Positions 48,101 to 57,092 are shown, counted from the stretch's first letter. The stretch: DNA of 64,000 nt from Phoronis australis (GCA_002633005.1 NMRA01000020.1:593180-657179); one strand, 5' to 3'. Notes: generated by a model from the sequence alone, not told the origin. Made by a program: numbers and translations.

Positions 48101-51100
48101 TTATTTTTGTTTAAAACGAATCACCTACAGTGTAATAAGGGTGTTTTCACTTAGTCAAAATGTCACCAGTCCCACATAATCAGTCTCCATTGCTTCTTGA
48201 GAGTCTCTCATTGGCTGACCAGTGAGGTGTGTTTTCTGGAAAGCTCAATTTAAGTTAAATCGGACTTTCGGGTGCGTGTCCTAACTATTCTGTTTGTAAT
48301 CACATAAGGCTGTGTTTCGATTCTGTTTCATATATTATTTTTCAAAACTGATATCAAGATTTTCAGGGTTTTCCCTCTCCTTTGTGGCACTAGGACATGT
48401 AAGTCGACCAAATTGGGATAGCAGAGGCACATTTCATGTCAGATCTTGCATTCAATTTTTAAAATGAGCCAAACATAATCTTATATAACCTCACCCCAGA
48501 TGTGTTCTTACATGGCCTTGCACCATACATGGTCTTACAATTCCACTGGGTTTGATGAGCTATCTTCCCTCAGATCACCGTTTTGTATTTTTTAAATCTA
48601 AAAGCTGAAATGACAATCCTAAGTACGTTGATGATTTCGCATTTTATAAAATTTCTCAAAATAACTTTTGCTGCATTACATTGAATGGTTTTGTGAAATA
48701 TAATCCAGAACAGGGTCGCATTGATTTTAGTAGTCTGTTAGAAAGTTTCGACTATCCTAGCGCTTAGTATGATTTATCCCGTGTTATCGCCAGGCGTACG
48801 GCAGACAGATTATGGGGATGTGTCCGAGCGCAAAGCTCTGAGAGAAAAGCTCAAATGCAAGAGTTTCCATTGGTACTTGGAGAACATCTACCCCGAGTCA
48901 CAGATGCCTCTGGATTACTACTCTTTGGGAACAGTGAGTGAAATTATCGTCTGCGATGAATTAGTCATGCTCTAGTCCTGAATTAAATGGTGTTCATGAA
49001 ACTGCGCGTAAGTGGAGTTGACATTACTATCTACAGACTGTCTGCATTGAAGCTTGGATGCCTTTTTGAAGTTCTCTGAGGAATGTGTGTGTGTGTGCGT
49101 GCATGCGTGTGTTTGTGTGTGTGTGCGTGCATGCGTGTGTGAACCAGACATGAAGTCAGTTTTATGAAGAGTGACCAAAGTCTTTAGACAGAACTTTGGT
49201 CTTATACTCCCTATTCACAATTGCTGAATAAGGATAATTATGAGAGCATCACGGTTTACAAATAATACATTCAGCAACTAGCAGTTTTCAATTGTGTAAC
49301 TACATTCTTGGAGATTTTGCGTTTTTTTTGCGCAAATGACGTTTAATAGTTTTTCAGAAATAGTTCTGCGTAGCACAAAATCAAATTTCGGACTTAAGTC
49401 TCATCTAATTCTTCATGAGACAGACCCCTGTTATAGTTTGGACTCTGTAGTTAAATTTGTATTACACGTTTCCATAACGTTTTTGCCTTGAGAATGACCT
49501 GAGTTGTGTCTTTAACGCACATGTGAGATTCCTCTGATTGACCATAGGAAACCCATTTTCAATTGGCTCATGCTTTCATATAAACTGACAAAATGTGCTT
49601 GTTCGTAAGGGGTTTGTTGATGTTATGTTCAGCAGCTGTGTTGACTCAAAATCACTTGTCATGTAGAACTATTTACAGTCCTCTGTTACACAGTGAGCAT
49701 ATGTTTGAAGCAGATGGATCTTGTGGGACCCTGATCACATGTAGAAAATTTAAAATTTGAAATCTTGCAACTTGTTGACAGTTCAGTATCACTGCATCAT
49801 TGCTAGTCCATTGAGTATGTATTCAGCTGCTGATGTAGCATTTTAGCTTTGTTGGTGTATACCGTAACCCCTGTGTGATGACTTTCAGATAAAGAACAAA
49901 CAAACTGGAAAGTGCCTTGACAGTATGGGTCGAAAGAGTGGGGAGAAACTGGGAATGGTCAACTGCCACGGAATGGGGGGGAACCAGGTATTGGGATTGT
50001 CAGTCGTGTCTGCAGACAAACTTGGAAATTATTATAATCAGTATTCAGACTGTCCGATTGTCAGGCTCACTTGGCAGATAGATTTTAGAGAACAATTAAA
50101 TTTCGAAAATTGCCAAATGTGAAATTTACATGGAATTTACTATGACAATATAGAATGGAAAGGATTTTGTATAAAGGTCCTGTGTGATTAACTTTGTTAA
50201 GTCTTCGCCTATTTAGTGCTTGCTGTGACTGACTAGTCTGATTTTAGTTTGATAAATTTCTCCACAAAAATGTAATGGTTTGAAATGCACAGCTCTCATT
50301 ATACAGAACCCAGTGAAAGTTTGCTCGTTGCAAGGTTATCGGCCATTGAAATGATATTTTAACAATTGCCTTGTGTGAAATAGGCGACGAATTGCCATTA
50401 AAGTTTTTAGTGATTATTTGAAGATAAAGAAGGCAATAATGTTTAATCCCATGTCATCCCCTGTCTCATTTACTCTTGAATGTATTGAGACCATAGTTTT
50501 GTGTGTTTTACTGTCTATTAACTTAAGTGTAAATAATGCATTTCAAGCCACGGCTAGTTGACTTGCTTGATCAGTGCTGAGAGCTGTGCTAGAATTGCTG
50601 TCATGTTGAGTCGTTCATTGTTTTTTGTACGTTTTTCTCCTGCTGCCAGATTTTCTCGTACTCAAAGAAGAAGGCATTTCAGACAGATGACGTCTGCATT
50701 GATGTGTCGGCCGTCAACGGTCCCGTCAATCTGTTTCAGTGTCACGGGCTGGGGGGAAACCAGCATTGGGAATACAACCGGCAGGTTTGTCATGACGCAT
50801 CACCTTGCATGGTTGATGTCGACGTGTGAAGGATGTAGGGAATCATGGACAGTCTTGATGGCAGGAGGGCTGTTTCACACATTATCTGACTGTCCTTGTG
50901 TGATTTTGAAAATTGTCTTGGAGTTTTGCTTTCCCAGCATGACTTCTGAGATCTTAAAAATGGTCTGTTGTATGAACCATTGAATTTTGTTTAAAGTTGC
51001 CAAATCCTTACTTTTTTAACCAATTTTGATTTTACGAATTGTCACAATTTTTGTTCTGTAAACATGCCTGTTACCAACAGCTAATAAATATCCATTGTAT

Positions 51101-54100
51101 TAGTGCCACATGGACTATATTTCTCAGAATGCAAGGAACACAAACAGATACAGTATGAAACTGGGCCCCTGAACTGTTTATCATTGCACACAATATGCAA
51201 ATATTCTCCCAGGTGTTTGTGTTTGTGTGTAACGGTTTTGAGACTCCACCCTTCCCTCATCTCTCCTGTCCATGATTCGTCGCCATCGTTCACGCCCGGC
51301 CCCGTCATCTGTATCACTAACACGGCTCGTCGTTTCACCTTCGTATTTTTGCTCTTCAGATTTTTTCTTATGTGGCCACCAAACAAATACAGGCCGACGA
51401 CCTGTGCATAGGTGCACAGTACTACACCGCCATACTAATGTCTTGTCACACGGTGTCCGGCGGACAATGGCTTTATGATCGACAGGTAGTGTTGACGCAT
51501 CTCCTGGGAAGGGTTTGGGTATCTGGTCTGGAAAACGTTTTAATGTCTGCCAGTTGCGCTGTTCACGCTTTTTCAATTTTTATGAATTTCGTGTTGAGTT
51601 TTGTTCGAAAGCTTTGAATTTTTTTCTCTGTTGAAGAACAATGATACAGTTATTGGGAGCATGTTAATAAAGCATTTTGTTATTATTTAATAAACGATGG
51701 TCTACTGTGGCAGTCAAATAAGTAGATGTTTTAATTTTTTGATACTTTAAAAAGGAATGACTTTATCCTAATGATATTTATTGCATAATTCTCCGTAGCA
51801 CCGGAAAATTCAGGGATTTCATTTATGGCGCTGCTTCTGTATTTCAAATGCATTGTGTGAGGGTTGTCAGTTTGTACTTACTAGGTGATATCACAGATTA
51901 CTTGTTGATGTGTACACAATGTGAAGGAAAACTTGCGCACACGAGAATTATAAGCAAACTCCACTACAACATGTCTTTGGGTGCAAGTGTAACAAAATAG
52001 CCATCATAGAAGAAATAAACAGTGAAAGTGAGCCTCTAAAGGCATCAATATTTGATTAGCAATTTTTGGCGGAAGATTTTCGAGTCATGCCCCATCCAGT
52101 CGTTTGGTGTCGGATCTCACCACCTGAAATGCAAATCATGAAACAAGTTATACACCCACAAGTTATCTATGTTGTCACTAGATGTTTATGAACTGACAAG
52201 TGTCCCACAATGCATTTGGGTAACAACAGCACCGCCACAGGTGAGATTGCCTGAATTGAGTTGTTTGACCAGGTCTCAAATTGTTGTTTGCTTCTTATTT
52301 GTCAAATAGTCGGTGTGGAGTGCTTGGTGCCCTGCTTCTTTAGTTTCTTCTGAATCGTCAAAACATGATTCATGTTAGCCGAAATCCATTTTTTATCAAG
52401 TAATACGGTTGATGAAAGGTTTGTTCAGGTCATGTAGGACTGTGGCTGATCTAAATGAAACTTTTAGACACTTCCCTTATGCGCTACTCTCCTAAATGCT
52501 GTTAGGGATTGGTGTTGAAATTGTCCACCTTTGCATGAGGGCTTTCAAAAACAAGAATGTCTAATAAAATTTGATCATGCTATTAATACTTTCAAAGTAT
52601 CATGTTTTTGCTAAAAACTTGGTCATGTGACCTAATGAATGACAGATTTGTAAAAAGTCAAAAATCAAATTCTACAGGCTTACTATGTTGGAAAGATAAA
52701 CTTAGAATCTATAGGTTTGTAGATATTTGGCTAAGTATACTAAATATAAAAATAATAATTGCAGGTGGTCTGGTATACGTTGTACCAGACACCTCAGGTT
52801 GGCCCATTGCACTGATCACCTGGAACCATTTTTATGCTTTGTTAATATATAATAGTTAAAATGGAGCCGAGGAGTTAGAGACCTGACTCGAGGGTCTAGC
52901 AGTGTACCCCAGTGAGTCTTGCACCCACGACTTTCAGTTAAAGAAGTAGGCACTTATCCTATAAAGCCACTCTGCCTCTTGTCCTACAAAACCTTATATC
53001 AACCGCAAAATCTTATCACCAGGGGTGGATCCAGGATTTTTAGTTAGGGGGGGCATGGCAGAGTATTAGTCAGGATTTTGCCTGTCAGACATTCGCACCC
53101 CCCATCTGACAAATGTAAACTGGGAGAATTTTAGGGGGGCCATGGCCCCCCTCTAAATCCGCCACTGATCACATCAACCTGATCCTGTTCTTAACTTGAG
53201 ATTGTTGTTTTAGCTGGTGGAATAGATGATGGACCGTTTTGTAGTGTGGGGTACTTGAATGTTTTTGTGGCTAGGATTCCCGTTTCCCTGTCGCTCTCCT
53301 GTGTGTTGGGATGAGCTTGTCTATGTATGCTCAATCCACCTCTATAGAAAATTACGTGGTGGGAAGTTTCTTAGTAGTTTTTTTAGCTAATGCAATGTAG
53401 TTGAAGGCTGCAGTCATCCAGCACAGTTGACTCCTGCAGCTTTGCTTGTTAAAGTTTACTAATTGTTTATTGTGGTCAGTTGTTGGACAGGAGCTTGTTT
53501 GGGATGCTGAGTCCTGCTGTCAGACCAATTATAAAATGAGGGACTAAGTGTTGAAAGTTTTTAAATTTAATTTTGTACTTTTTGGTTCAATAATTTGATT
53601 TTTTATTTTATTTGGTACATTTTATACTTTTCTAATTAATTGGAGTTTTTGTTGTAATTATTATGTTAATTTTCAGCTTGTTGTTATTCTGATCATGATG
53701 CCATTTTCCAATCCACCGGTGACTTAAATCATGGACACATCTTGAAAATTAGCCTATTGTCTCTGCATGATTCCCTGTGCATGGAAAGAAATGTCCCATT
53801 CCTACAGATTAGTGACTATTGCTTGACCTTTTCTTGCCCATTTGGAACACGTAATACAGTAACTGTGAATGACCACTATTTCTAGACGTTTCTGTGTAGG
53901 GTTAGTTTACCAGTGAATAGATCCAGATTATTTAGCTTAAGGCTGCATTCCGTCTTGGTTTAGCTGTCGATGTTGAATTCTTAACCAAAGCACTTTGTGG
54001 TTTTAAAACATTGCCGTGCTCATCTGAGTTATTGACCAATAAATCTCTGAAGCATTTTTTGAGGCACTGATGGTTTCGATGTTCTTGTTGGTAATGGATG

Positions 54101-57092
54101 TAGAATCGTGTTTTGGCAAGAAGTATGAGACTGAATTTATGACAGTTAAATGTTCCACAGGGTGTAATGCAGCTTTAAAATAGGAAAGAGTTACATCACC
54201 TGGAGGAAAGCCAATGAGTTTGGTGTTGGTTTTTGACTAGCATACAAATTCCTCGTTTTCTTTAAGACATTTTGCCACTGTTAATTACTGTTCGCCTCGC
54301 CCTAATAACTGTGTAGTATACTTAGTGAAGCGACATTAACGGCTTAGTGAAAAGTCCTCGTCTTGTTTCTGCATTTTCTGGCATTGACTAAAACAAAATG
54401 GCCATCTCAGTGTTTAAAAATAGCGTTGCACTCCGGTTTCGTGTGTCAGTGCTGTACCCCAGTACAAAAACGTTAATTACCGATATTCTACCTCCATTTG
54501 CCCCTCTATGTACCGAATCGCTAAACGAATCGTGAAAATTGGGAAATGTGTTCTTACTGACTGTAGCAAGACTGACATTCATTGATTTTCAGATGTTTCT
54601 GACTTCTGTGGTGCCCCCTACTGTCATTTTGTTATGCACCTGCGACTGTATCTCCTAAACCCCTTGTAGGATTTTTGTGAAATTTGACAAAATGCATCTC
54701 TATGAACGTGACAACGTATGACCACTTCTCTCGAATGAATGTGACTACCACTGTGCCTCCTGGTGATAGTTTTATTTTTTTACAGTTGCCTTTACAACTT
54801 CAAAGTTCATAGACAGATTTTCATGAAATTTAACAAACGCAATAGATTTCCATAACAAATATGACGGTGCCTTTCCATTTTCAGACGAGCTCTATGTATT
54901 GTGCGCCATCCAGTGACCATTTTTTGTAATAAACACCTGGGTTGCATTTGTTTTGCAGTCGTGAATGCATTTCAACGCTTAAGATTGCTCTTCTGCTAGA
55001 AACAAAATTTTGAAAGGAACAGGTTACTGATAATAAGTGGAGGTGCAAATGTCATTGGAGAATTGAATTATTAGTTGAGATAACACCAACATTGACTTTC
55101 TTCTCGAAGTGCTGTTCCCTATGGTTACAAAAGACTTTGAGACTACCTGTGTCAGCATCTTGTCTATAATGTCTGGCCCCACTTTTGATCTGTGGACAAA
55201 ATTTGCTAGATATTGGCTGATCAGTGAAGTAAGACCATAAAACGTGAATGGCTTTAAAGACTAATATAATCATATAATGAGTAATTTGATAATTGTACAG
55301 TGTGCAAAAACTTTCTTAGTGGACATATTGCTCAGTGCAAAACTAAGAGAGAAAATAATTTATTTTTTCAAAGAAGCAACTGGATTTCCAGTATCATTAC
55401 TGAGAAATGCTATGATCGAAAAGGTCGAAAATTATCTAAAAAGTGGCGCATGTCAGCTGAGCAAGTGACAGAAAATTTTTTTGGCTAAATAGTTTTTCAT
55501 AAGGTTTCCTAATTTCAACCACTAGATGTTGTTCAATTTAAAAAAAAAAATGTCGCTATACCTGCGTTCCACCCACGAAGCAAAATTGTGACTTGGATCA
55601 GTTGCCGCTATGAAAAGGGTGTTGATTAGATCCTTACTGGTATGACAAGCAATTTCTTAATTAGCAAAGAACTGACCAGATGATATTTGCTGAGACCATG
55701 CTCAGCACAATATGACACGTCGTGCCGAGCCAACCCATAGAGCCTGATGTCTAGCAGTCAAGAGACTGTCAAGTCTTTTGAAACGCTGGAATCATTTGCA
55801 AATTGATTAGCAATGGGAACAATTTGGCTTTACAAGTTGGCTTGTCGCGGTGTGCTATTTTATGCTCCAACCTTTGTTTCATGGAAACCCATAAATATCA
55901 CTTCTTATCTGAGTACGGAGTTGTGACAGAATGCATGTTTAAATCACAGGATCACTTATGGCAACATGCCTGCATTCCAGCCCAAAAAAAAAACAGCTTG
56001 ATTTAGACCATCAGAATGGAAAGACTTGATCGGTGTTTATTGCTCGAGACCAGCCTTGATAATTTCGCTTGGAGGGTGGAACACAGATTTACGGCTGCTT
56101 TAACTGCTAGCTGTTAAGTGAAGCTGATGCACTGTGCTTTTACCAAGAGTTTGTGAAAACATATACGACAAATGCATCGGGATGATTTCAGTTGTGCAGC
56201 TTTACCCATGGCAAAATAGTGTCGGTTTTTGACAGTCCACCAACCATGATTTTACTGACAGTGGTGAACATCTATTGACCATGTTCTCCCTGTTGTTAGA
56301 ACTCATGTTTCTGATGTCTGACCCATATTCATCTTTTTGCAGACTCTTACAATAATGCACACTAACTCCAAGCAGTGTCTCGACACACCCAAACCAAATG
56401 AACCTAATGTGCCATCTCTTGGTGAGTTTTAAAACTACTAGGTCACTGAATACTATGCCAGTGTCCATATCATGTATTGAATTTTTTACACTGCCAGGAC
56501 TTAATAGTTGATGTGTTCTATGCTTATCATAAATGTCTTTTAAAACAAAAAATGCGGAGTCCCAGATGAACAAATTGGTAAATGATTGAAGGGTCATAAG
56601 TTGGTTGAACTGCTGTCATTGAGTTTAAAGTGAAGGTGTGTACAGCATATCCAAGGGTCACAGCTAGTTTATTGGAACACAGTGCATTTCATTGTCAAGT
56701 CTTGTTCCTATTTAATTCTGCACTTGTTTTAATAATTGAGGCACTGATTAAAAATGAGGCAAGTTTTCTTTAAATTTTTTTCGTTGTTTTTTGTGGTGGT
56801 GGGACATTTTTGAGATGTTGAATTGTTTCAAATGTTTTTCATTTTTGTTAAACTGCAGAGTCATTAGCCCCAAAAGTATTAAGTCTTATTTTAAGCTACA
56901 GTGACAGCTGTTATTGTCATGATGTTAAAATTGAAACACCCGGCTCACGTTTGTGTATGAAATTAAAGTATTCTCATCTTCTGTTGACTTTTAACTGTTT
57001 TTCACTCATCCAAGACATTTTTTCCAGGACCCTGCAATGGAAGCCCATCACAGCAGTGGATCTTGTCCGACATGGACTGGAACAAGATGTAG
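26970..57092 (+). CDS. Polypeptide N-acetylgalactosaminyltransferase, GALNT1/13 type, with duplicated alternative exons
   Basis: Golgi enzyme that starts mucin-type O-glycans by moving GalNAc from UDP-GalNAc to Ser/Thr. With exons 2, 9a and 12a the gene gives 1863 nt and 620 residues; all phases agree. Seen in order: cytosolic tip [10 protein letters not shown], membrane anchor at about residues 11-30 (type II), stem, GT-A domain with D271-A272-H273 and H406 as metal ligands, the WGGEN motif (378-382), then a ricin-type lectin domain from about 490 with CLD and QxW elements. Local motifs [41 protein letters not shown] and [13 protein letters not shown] are those of GALNT1/GALNT13 rather than T2, T3 or T10. 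Two exon pairs (9a/9b, 12a/12b) are tandem alternatives. Which vertebrate paralogue it equals cannot be decided here; it may predate their split. Confidence 0.94.
27892..28133. repeat. 25-bp minisatellite, about 10 copies
   Basis: Units of the type gtcttgggcaatgcatacaa followed by ctcat, with few substitutions. Because 25 is not a multiple of 3 and the unit lacks stops, a spurious repetitive ORF runs through it. It ends abruptly at a single N (28134), so copy number may be collapsed. Confidence 0.92.
28190..28332 (-). mobile_element. hAT-type terminal fragment
   Basis: On the minus strand it starts CAGGGCTCGAC at 28332, followed by alternating AGGTCGCATTTT-type segments. The CAGGG start is typical of hAT ends. 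The other end was not found. Confidence 0.4.
28655..30930 (+). repeat. Composite repeat family R, copy 1
   Basis: Begins TTTTTATGCGCCCACATATT and then an inverted GGACGCAT; ends with GTGGGCGCATATCAAC and TTTGCGTTGCTCTTGT. The interior is built of diverged units (about 180 bp in places) with motifs such as GATATCTAGA and ACCAATTGACAG. No long ORF. The same start and end marks recur at 37006, 43766 and 54480. Confidence 0.6.
31386..31511 (+). CDS. GALNT exon 2: 126-nt in-frame stem cassette (probable)
   Basis: Acceptor tgtctag, donor gtacta. Open over 42 codons (Pro/Lys/Arg-rich, ending LRDHI) and phase 1 on both sides, so it can be skipped without changing frame: exon 1 joins exon 3 equally well. 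No family motif, because the stem is not conserved; support is the frame and the splice sites. Confidence 0.55.
32217..32322. repeat. 22-bp pyrimidine-rich tandem repeat, about 5 units
   Basis: Units like cagctccctccttcccattt ca, with shortened and diverged copies at the right. Strong C/T strand bias. Confidence 0.75.
33401..33463. repeat. Long hairpin in GALNT intron 2
   Basis: ATTTTAAGTCTGGTC pairs with GACCAGACTTAAAA, and pairing continues inward with few mismatches (GCAC to GTGC) around a GCCACTGGTGGC core. It could be a small foldback transposon or a structured RNA; the sequence cannot decide. Confidence 0.7.
33634..34054. mobile_element. 421-bp TIR element
   Basis: The left end GTGGCCTGTTGCATGAAAC and right end GTTTCATACAACCGGGCAC are inverted copies (about 16 of 19). 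The next 30 bp (GGGACTCAAC, GTTCCCTAAA) also pair. Non-autonomous; no clear target duplication. Confidence 0.65.
35201..35621. mobile_element. 421-bp TIR element with long inverted ends
   Basis: CAGGGGTGAGAAACAACAT at the left mirrors ATGTTGTTTCTCACCCATG at the right, and homology extends about 55 bp inward (AAACAGGACCACCAGTC). The CAGGG start suggests hAT, but no 8-bp duplication was found. Confidence 0.7.
36523..36788. repeat. 19-bp minisatellite, 14 exact-length copies
   Basis: Unit atgtatgtatggttgtgcc, with a variant unit atacatgtgtggttgtgcc interspersed. All units are 19 bp. The absence of stops in any frame produces several overlapping spurious ORFs on both strands. Confidence 0.95.
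37006..37742 (+). repeat. Composite repeat family R, copy 2
   Basis: Starts ATTTTTATGCTCCCACTTATT with GGGTGCAT following; ends near GTGAGTACATTTCAGTGCTT and TTTGCG. The interior repeats segments like TGACTAC..GTG..CCTAGTG and ATGAAATTT. It lies just before GALNT exon 3. Confidence 0.6.
37853..38024 (+). CDS. GALNT exon 3: stem to catalytic domain entry
   Basis: Residues 109-165. [13 protein letters not shown] and [14 protein letters not shown] followed by LNRSLPDYR are family hallmarks. Acceptor cttacag, donor gtgagt, phase 2 at its end. Confidence 0.95.
38174..39610. mobile_element. 1.44-kb DNA transposon with 26-bp inverted ends
   Basis: The left end TACCGTATTCGCCGTAGTAA and the right end complement TACCGTATTCGCCGTAATAA match with few changes over 26 bp, followed by GCGCCCCCC-type runs on both sides. 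No transposase. A TA dinucleotide at each border could be a target duplication. In GALNT intron 3. Confidence 0.75.
40662..40831 (+). CDS. GALNT exon 4: start of GT-A fold
   Basis: Residues 166-222. [19 protein letters not shown] begins the nucleotide-binding fold and [11 protein letters not shown] follows. Acceptor tttcag, donor gtaggt. Confidence 0.96.
41355..41770. repeat. Degenerate 34-36 bp minisatellite, about 12 units
   Basis: Units pattern: ggtgaaccataacattatg ctagcaccatctata, varying in length and sequence, ending about 30 bp before the acceptor of GALNT exon 5. Confidence 0.85.
41802..41906 (+). CDS. GALNT exon 5
   Basis: Residues 223-257, [11 protein letters not shown] to [11 protein letters not shown]. 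The RxGLIRAR segment is conserved in the family. Acceptor tttgtag, donor gtaagt. A minisatellite lies just upstream. Confidence 0.95.
42322..42424 (+). CDS. GALNT exon 6: DxH metal-binding motif
   Basis: Residues 258-291. [18 protein letters not shown] carries D271-x-H273, ligands of the catalytic Mn ion. Acceptor gtgtag, donor gtaaat. Confidence 0.96.
42577..42747 (+). CDS. GALNT exon 7, with tandem donor
   Basis: Residues 292-348. [16 protein letters not shown] and [15 protein letters not shown]. The donor CTCTCAG/gtgtgt at 42748 is repeated exactly 21 bp downstream at 42769; use of the second would add seven in-frame residues (CVYVPLR after the first Arg position). Confidence 0.95.
43231..43348 (+). 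CDS. GALNT exon 8: Gal/GalNAc-T motif
   Basis: Residues 349-388. [16 protein letters not shown] and [15 protein letters not shown], the part of the catalytic domain shared with beta-galactosyltransferases. Ends phase 0 before gtgcgt. Confidence 0.96.
43766..45198 (+). repeat. Composite repeat family R, copy 3, containing the assembly gap
   Basis: Starts TTTTTATGCGCCCACATATT with the inverted ATATGTGGACGCAT directly after, followed by CCGTCCGTCCGGGCGGCG. After the gap it ends GTGGGCGCATTTCAACGCTC and then TTGCTCTTGTT. In GALNT intron 8. Confidence 0.65.
44192..45154. other. Assembly gap, 963 Ns
   Basis: Unsequenced stretch inside a repeat between GALNT exons 8 and 9a. Any long ORF drawn across it is an artefact. 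An additional exon copy could be hidden here. Confidence 1.
45295..45475 (+). CDS. GALNT exon 9a: catalytic loop, T1/T13-like alternative
   Basis: 181 nt, starts phase 0 and ends phase 1. [23 protein letters not shown] and [18 protein letters not shown]406 in VGHVF is the third metal ligand. The [11 protein letters not shown] loop is that of vertebrate GALNT1/13. Acceptor aaccag, donor gttaga. Because 181 is not a multiple of 3, it cannot be used together with 9b. Confidence 0.94.
45915..46095 (+). CDS. GALNT exon 9b: catalytic loop, alternative form
   Basis: A tandem copy of exon 9a with the same length (181 nt) and phases, 439 bp downstream of its end. About two thirds of residues are identical. 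Metal-binding His kept (SRVGHVFRK), but the loop reads [12 protein letters not shown] and then [23 protein letters not shown] and NTxRxAEVWMDxYK resemble the GALNT2/14 subfamily. Acceptor caacag, donor gttcga. Confidence 0.92.
46096..48793. other. GALNT intron 9
   Basis: 2.7-kb intron after the alternative exons 9a/9b. Searched for a third copy of the VGHVFRK segment and found none. Contains a short poly-G run near 47850; otherwise nothing recognised. Confidence 0.6.
48794..48933 (+). CDS. GALNT exon 10: end of catalytic domain and linker
   Basis: Residues 449-495. [19 protein letters not shown] and [19 protein letters not shown], the standard junction between catalytic and lectin domains. 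Acceptor cgccag, donor gtgagt, ends phase 0. Confidence 0.95.
49084..49141. repeat. (GT)n-rich microsatellite
   Basis: Alternating gt with interspersed gcgtgcatgcgt, two similar halves. Confidence 0.9.
49889..49987 (+). CDS. GALNT exon 11: lectin alpha repeat
   Basis: 33 codons. [11 protein letters not shown] carries the CLD sugar-binding motif and NCHGMGGNQ the end of the repeat. Acceptor ttcag, donor gtattg; phase 0 on both sides. Confidence 0.95.
50650..50784 (+). CDS. GALNT exon 12a: lectin beta repeat, canonical form
   Basis: 45 codons. [16 protein letters not shown] then [15 protein letters not shown]: the C-x-D and QxW elements are intact (CID, QHW). Acceptor tgccag, donor gtttgt; phase 0 on both sides. 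Confidence 0.95.
51360..51485 (+). CDS. GALNT exon 12b: lectin beta repeat, divergent alternative
   Basis: 42 codons, starting IFSY and ending in RQ like 12a. [13 protein letters not shown] then [15 protein letters not shown]: cysteines and a Q-W remain, but CID has become CIG, losing the Asp that usually contacts the sugar. Acceptor ttcag, donor gtagtg. Phase 0 on both sides, so 12a and 12b could in principle be joined. If the donor is not used, the frame runs on to a stop at 51617, followed by AATAAA at 51666 and 51689. Confidence 0.85.
51666..51694 (+). promoter_or_regulatory. Two AATAAA signals after exon 12b
   Basis: AATAAA at 51666-51671 and 51689-51694, 49 and 72 bp after the stop that would end a read-through of exon 12b. 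They would allow a shortened GALNT mRNA, but AT-rich introns contain such hexamers by chance. Confidence 0.25.
52860..52985 (-). mobile_element. Possible tRNA-derived SINE head
   Basis: On the minus strand, GGCAGAGTGGCTTTATAGG resembles an A box region, and GTGGGTGCAAGACTCAC forms a T-arm-like stem-loop with a B-box-like core about 45 nt later. No proper anticodon arm or acceptor stem, so not a functional tRNA gene. Confidence 0.35.
53020..53167. mobile_element. 148-bp hAT-like MITE
   Basis: Ends CAGGGGTGGATCCAGGATTT and, on the other strand, CAGTGGCGGATTTAGAGG. Both begin CAG and contain TGG-GGAT, as in hAT-type MITEs. Flanks share only ATCAC, shorter than 8 bp. Confidence 0.6.
54480..54998 (+). 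repeat. Composite repeat family R, copy 4 (5'-truncated)
   Basis: Shares the interior segments (CTCCTAAACC, TTTGTGAAATTTG, GACTACCACTGTGCC) and the end mark GTGAATGCATTTCAACGCTT and TTGCTCTT, but lacks the GCGCCCACATATT start. Confidence 0.5.
56343..56421 (+). CDS. GALNT exon 13: lectin gamma repeat, first half
   Basis: 26 codons plus one base. [18 protein letters not shown], with the CLD motif of the third repeat. Acceptor ttgcag, donor gtgagt. Confidence 0.92.
57028..57092 (+). CDS. GALNT exon 14: lectin gamma repeat end and stop
   Basis: [13 protein letters not shown] then MDWNKM and TAG at 57090-57092. SQQW is the last QxW. Acceptor ttccag. Confidence 0.94.

Larger units (their letters stand above)
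51486..56342. other. GALNT intron 12
   Basis: 4.9-kb intron holding a probable tRNA-derived SINE, a short hAT-like element and a truncated family R copy. No third exon 12 copy was seen. Confidence 0.6.

Noticed and set aside
52860-52985. Functional tRNA gene
   Set aside because: Only A-box and B-box-like parts are present; no acceptor stem or clear anticodon arm.
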